This document shows positions 4,663 to 6,804 of a DNA stretch of 6,804 nt, one piece after another (the first letter of the stretch is position 1; each line of letters begins with the position of its first letter). The stretch is from Thermoflexales bacterium (GTDB lineage: Bacteria > Chloroflexota > Anaerolineae > B4-G1 > SLSP01): NCBI GenBank assembly GCA_015486785.1, contig WFQZ01000347.1, positions 1-6,804 of the forward strand, given 5' to 3'. The notes under the pieces are model-generated. The model saw only the letters and a list, made by a program, of their open reading frames with translations, was not told the DNA's origin and did not search any database. The position numbers and the translations under genes are program-made.

Positions 4663-5734
4663 AGCGCAGTTCATCATTGAAAAGAACGAGAATCCTTCGG
4701 TGGGATGGCGATTACTGCTCCCGATTTTGTCCCTGCTGGGAACATTCATCCTGACCTCTGGACTTATCCTGTGGGGCAAGGCCAATCCCCTGGAAGCCTA
4801 CTACTACTTCCTGATCGCGCCGCTTTCCAGCCGCTTCAGCTTGCTGGAAGTGTTGGTCTCCTCTACCCCGTTGATTCTGACCGGCGTGGCCGTGACCTTC
4901 GCTTTTTCCGCCGGATACTACAACATCGGTGCGGAGGGACAGCTCTACGCCGGGGCGATTGCCGCCGCCGGACTGGGCTTGATCGTCGGCAAGCTCCCTA
5001 TGCCGCTGGCGGTGACCGTGATGCTGGTCGGCGGATTCCTGGCCGGAATGGCGTGGGCTTGGCTGCCCGCCTGGCTCAAAGTCAAGTGGGCCGTGGATGA
5101 GGTGGTGACGACTTTGCTGCTCAACTCGGTGATGGCCTACATCGTCAGCGCGTTGCTCAACGGCCCGTGGCGCAATCCCGAATCCGGTTGGCCGCAATCG
5201 CCGGAAATCGCGCCCTCGGCGCACCTGCCCAAGCTGGTAGCGCACTCGCGGCTCAATTTGGGCTTCCTGATCGCCGTGCTGGCCGTGATCGTGCTGTGGT
5301 TCGTGCTCACCCGCACGCCCTTTGGCCTGAAAATGCGTGCCGTGGGGCTGGGGAAACCGGCGGCCCGCTTCGCCGGCATTGACGTGGAGCGCACGATGCT
5401 CATCTCGGCCTTGGTGAGCGGCGGCATCGCCGGCATCGCCGGCGTCTGTGAAATCGCCGGTATCCAATACCACCTCACCGATGCCATTTCCGCCGGCTAC
5501 GGCTACACCGGCATCATCATCGCCACACTGGGCGCGTTGAATGCTTGGGGGGTGGGCGCAGCCGCGCTGTTTTTCGGCGTGATTGATACCGGGGCGCAGA
5601 CCGTGAGCCGTTCGCTAGGCGTCCCCGTGTACCTGGGCGAAGTTACCCAGGCGACGATGCTGCTGGTGACGCTGGCGATGTTCCTGCTGCAACATTACCG
5701 CATCCGAAGGAGGACCTCATGGACTTCATCGTAA
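4655..5734 (+). CDS. BMP-type ABC transporter permease 1 (BPD_transp_2 family)
   Basis: This 359-residue polytopic membrane protein forms half of the translocation channel. The N-terminal hydrophobic segment is at about 19-40, followed by further segments around 70-110, 117-140, 150-168, 203-219, 247-270, 284-309 and 330-347. Family landmarks are YNIGAEGQLYAG (89-100), DEVVTTLLLNSVMAY (148-162) and TPFGLKMRAVG (221-231), followed by GIDVERTM (241-248). The last region is the cytoplasmic coupling loop that contacts the ATPase. The ATG is preceded by AAGGAGG (4639-4645) at 9 nt and overlaps the ATPase stop. Its own stop lies 16 nt inside the next permease gene; the final codons (RRRTSWTSS) double as that gene's ribosome binding site and start. 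It resembles the larger YufP/NupP-type permease of nucleoside importers; the substrate is not decided by sequence. Confidence 0.93.
   Translation: MSKAQFIIEKNENPSVGWRLLLPILSLLGTFILTSGLILWGKANPLEAYYYFLIAPLSSRFSLLEVLVSSTPLILTGVAVTFAFSAGYYNIGAEGQLYAGAIAAAGLGLIVGKLPMPLAVTVMLVGGFLAGMAWAWLPAWLKVKWAVDEVVTTLLLNSVMAYIVSALLNGPWRNPESGWPQSPEIAPSAHLPKLVAHSRLNLGFLIAVLAVIVLWFVLTRTPFGLKMRAVGLGKPAARFAGIDVERTMLISALVSGGIAGIAGVCEIAGIQYHLTDAISAGYGYTGIIIATLGALNAWGVGAAALFFGVIDTGAQTVSRSLGVPVYLGEVTQATMLLVTLAMFLLQHYRIRRRTSWTSS
5426..5461 (+). repeat. Nine-base repeat ATCGCCGG(C/T) inside permease 1
   Basis: Three copies of ATCGCCGGC/T occur at 5426-5434, 5435-5443 and 5453-5461, the first two in tandem. They encode the Gly/Ala-rich stretch GGIAGIAGVCEIAG in a membrane segment, so the repeat probably reflects small-residue helix packing plus codon preference. 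It could be a local slippage spot. Confidence 0.6.
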
Positions 5735-6636
5735 GTTTATCCGCCGCAACCTTGCGCGTTGCTACATCCATTCTGCTGGCGGCCATCGGCGAAACTTACA
5801 CCGAACGGGCGGGCGTGCTCAACCTGGGCATCGAAGGCACGATGTTCTTTGGGGCGTTCGTCGGGTTCTACGTGGCCGACATCAGCGGCTCGCTGTGGAG
5901 CGGCTTGCTGGCGGCCATCATCAGTGGCATCCTGGCCGGGCTGTTGATGGCGTTGTTTTCCGTGAGCTTCGGCGTCAATCAGCACGTCTCCGGCTTGGGC
6001 TTGACCCTGCTGCTGAGCGGACTCTCGCTCTATGCGTTCCGCCTCCGGTACGGCGGATTGGCGACGCCGCCTTCCATTGAGCCGTTCCCGCAACTGCGCC
6101 CGTTTGGCGACCTCCCGATCCTCGGCCCGCTGAGCGAACAATACTTGCTCACCTACCTCACCTTCCTGGTGATCGTGCCCCTGGCTTGGTGGATTCTCTA
6201 CTACACCGACTTTGGGCTTAAACTCCGCGCCGTGGGCGAAAACCCCGAAGCGGTGGACGCCGCCGGGGTCAACGTCTACGCCATCCGCTATGCCGCGCTG
6301 GCCATCGGCGGGGGGCTGATGGCGGCGGGCGGCGCGTTCCTCTCGCTGGCCCAACTGGGCGCGTTCACGCACGGCATCGTCTCCGGACGCGGCTGGGTCG
6401 CCATCGCCTTGGTGATCTTCGGGAACTGGGACCCGTTCAAGGTGACGCTGGGGTCGCTCATCTTCGGCGGCACTTTCGCGTTGCAATTGCGCCTTCAGGC
6501 GATGGGCTTGCAGCTACCCATCCCCTATGAGACGTTCCTCGCTTTGCCTTACCTGGTGACCATCTTGGCCCTGGTGCTGGCCGGACGCAACGCCTCTTAT
6601 CCGGCGGCCCTGCTCAAACCTTACCGGAGGGAGTGA
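5719..6636 (+). CDS. BMP-type ABC transporter permease 2 (BPD_transp_2 family)
   Basis: This 305-residue polytopic permease is the second half of the channel, matching the shorter YufQ/NupQ-type partner in length. Landmarks are ERAGVLNLGIEGTMFFGAFV (29-48), GVNQHVSGLGL (85-95), DFGLKLRAVGENPEAVDAAG (164-183), which holds the coupling-helix region, and GRGWVAIALVIFGNWDP (223-239) near the C-terminus. Hydrophobic segments lie at about 8-23, 42-83, 93-108, 143-161, 191-211, 226-252 and 272-288. The gene has AAGGAGG (5707-5713) 5 nt before its ATG, inside the end of permease 1, giving a 16-nt overlap. Its TGA stop shares one base with the ATG of the downstream dehydratase-family gene (TGATG). That tight junction ties the metabolic gene to the transporter. 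Confidence 0.94.
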   Translation: MDFIVSLSAATLRVATSILLAAIGETYTERAGVLNLGIEGTMFFGAFVGFYVADISGSLWSGLLAAIISGILAGLLMALFSVSFGVNQHVSGLGLTLLLSGLSLYAFRLRYGGLATPPSIEPFPQLRPFGDLPILGPLSEQYLLTYLTFLVIVPLAWWILYYTDFGLKLRAVGENPEAVDAAGVNVYAIRYAALAIGGGLMAAGGAFLSLAQLGAFTHGIVSGRGWVAIALVIFGNWDPFKVTLGSLIFGGTFALQLRLQAMGLQLPIPYETFLALPYLVTILALVLAGRNASYPAALLKPYRRE

Positions 6637-6804
6637 TGGCCGCGCATACGTTTGTGGAAAAAGTCCTGGCCCGCCAGGCCGGGCGCGAACTGACCCCCGG
6701 CGAGATCATCACCGTGCGCCCGGATCGGCTGTTGACCCACGATAACACCGCCGACATCGCCCGCAAATTCCGCAAGATCGGCGTGCGCCGTGTGGCCGAC
6801 CCCA
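6636..6804 (+). CDS. Aconitase / 3-isopropylmalate dehydratase large-subunit family protein, N-terminal 56 residues (partial)
   Basis: Open frame from the ATG at 6636 to the window edge: 56 full codons plus one base. It starts with TFVEKVLARQAGRELTPGEI (5-24), continues VRPDRLLTHDNTADIARKF (27-45) and then IGVRRVADP (48-56). This is the characteristic N-terminus of the LeuC/homoaconitase/aconitase superfamily, iron-sulfur hydro-lyases that isomerise or hydrate di- and tricarboxylic acids through a dehydrated intermediate. The cluster-binding cysteines would lie beyond the window. GGAGG (6627-6631) stands 4 nt from the ATG, which overlaps the permease stop as TGATG, so it is surely in the transporter operon. 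Whether it makes leucine precursors or acts on another acid, such as a dimethylmalate or methylcitrate type substrate, cannot be told from this fragment. Confidence 0.82.
   Translation, partial: MAAHTFVEKVLARQAGRELTPGEIITVRPDRLLTHDNTADIARKFRKIGVRRVADP

Noticed and set aside
3889..4785. Long antisense open frame (298 codons) opposite the ATPase gene
   Set aside because: It is the reverse-frame shadow of a strongly recognised ABC ATPase in GC-rich DNA. Its translation is rich in His, Arg, Gly and Gln and shows no domain.
4712..5473. Antisense open frame (253 codons) opposite permease 1; also 5737-6486 opposite permease 2
   Set aside because: Both are low-complexity His/Gln/Glu/Arg-rich shadows of the permease genes, without start signals or recognisable motifs.
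1..6804. CRISPR array, tRNA, insertion sequence or phage signals
   Set aside because: No regularly spaced repeats, tRNA-like cloverleaf, transposase-like frame or terminal inverted repeats were seen.

Overview
The window is about 60% GC, densely coded bacterial DNA with two divergent gene blocks. Gene content (a BMP-type nucleoside/sugar-family ABC importer, a DUF2085 membrane protein, an AAA-like ATPase starting MRKFSSYGPV, and Lgt with a GARLYHV motif) fits a member of the Chloroflexota, perhaps Anaerolineae-like. That placement is inference from family resemblance only; no rRNA or other phylogenetic marker is present.

Left block, minus strand (1829 down to 1): a DUF2085 integral membrane protein (1829-1068), then lgt, prolipoprotein diacylglyceryl transferase (1035-208), then the first 62 residues of an AAA-like ATPase (186-1, cut by the window edge). 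Gaps are only 32 and 21 nt and no terminator is visible between them, so they are probably one transcript.

Centre (1830-2050): a 221-nt divergent regulatory region. A minus-strand extended -10 promoter (TATAAT) drives DUF2085, and a plus-strand promoter (TTGTCT-17-TAAAAT) can drive the transporter. A perfect 6-3-6 palindrome (ACTTGTCTAACAAGT) overlaps the plus -35. Two near-identical copies of GGTAAATGACC lie about 20 bp to either side of the palindrome, one on each promoter. The form of the palindrome resembles operators of GntR/FadR-type regulators. The plus-strand leader (about 130 nt) carries an orphan strong Shine-Dalgarno sequence.

Right block, plus strand (2051 to the end): a BMP-family substrate-binding lipoprotein (2051-3067), a terminator-like hairpin (3087-3130), a tandem-NBD ABC ATPase (3154-4662), two BPD_transp_2-type permeases (4655-5734 and 5719-6636), and the start of an aconitase/3-isopropylmalate dehydratase large-subunit family gene (6636 onward, cut by the window edge). 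The last four genes overlap one another by 8, 16 and 1 nt, so they look translationally coupled. Together they form a complete BMP-type importer: the lipoprotein captures substrate, the two permeases form the channel, and the ATPase powers it. The hydro-lyase coupled to the last permease hints that the imported solute, or something derived from it, feeds an aconitase-type isomerisation or hydration step rather than simple nucleoside salvage. That link is the most notable biological hint here, but it is inference.
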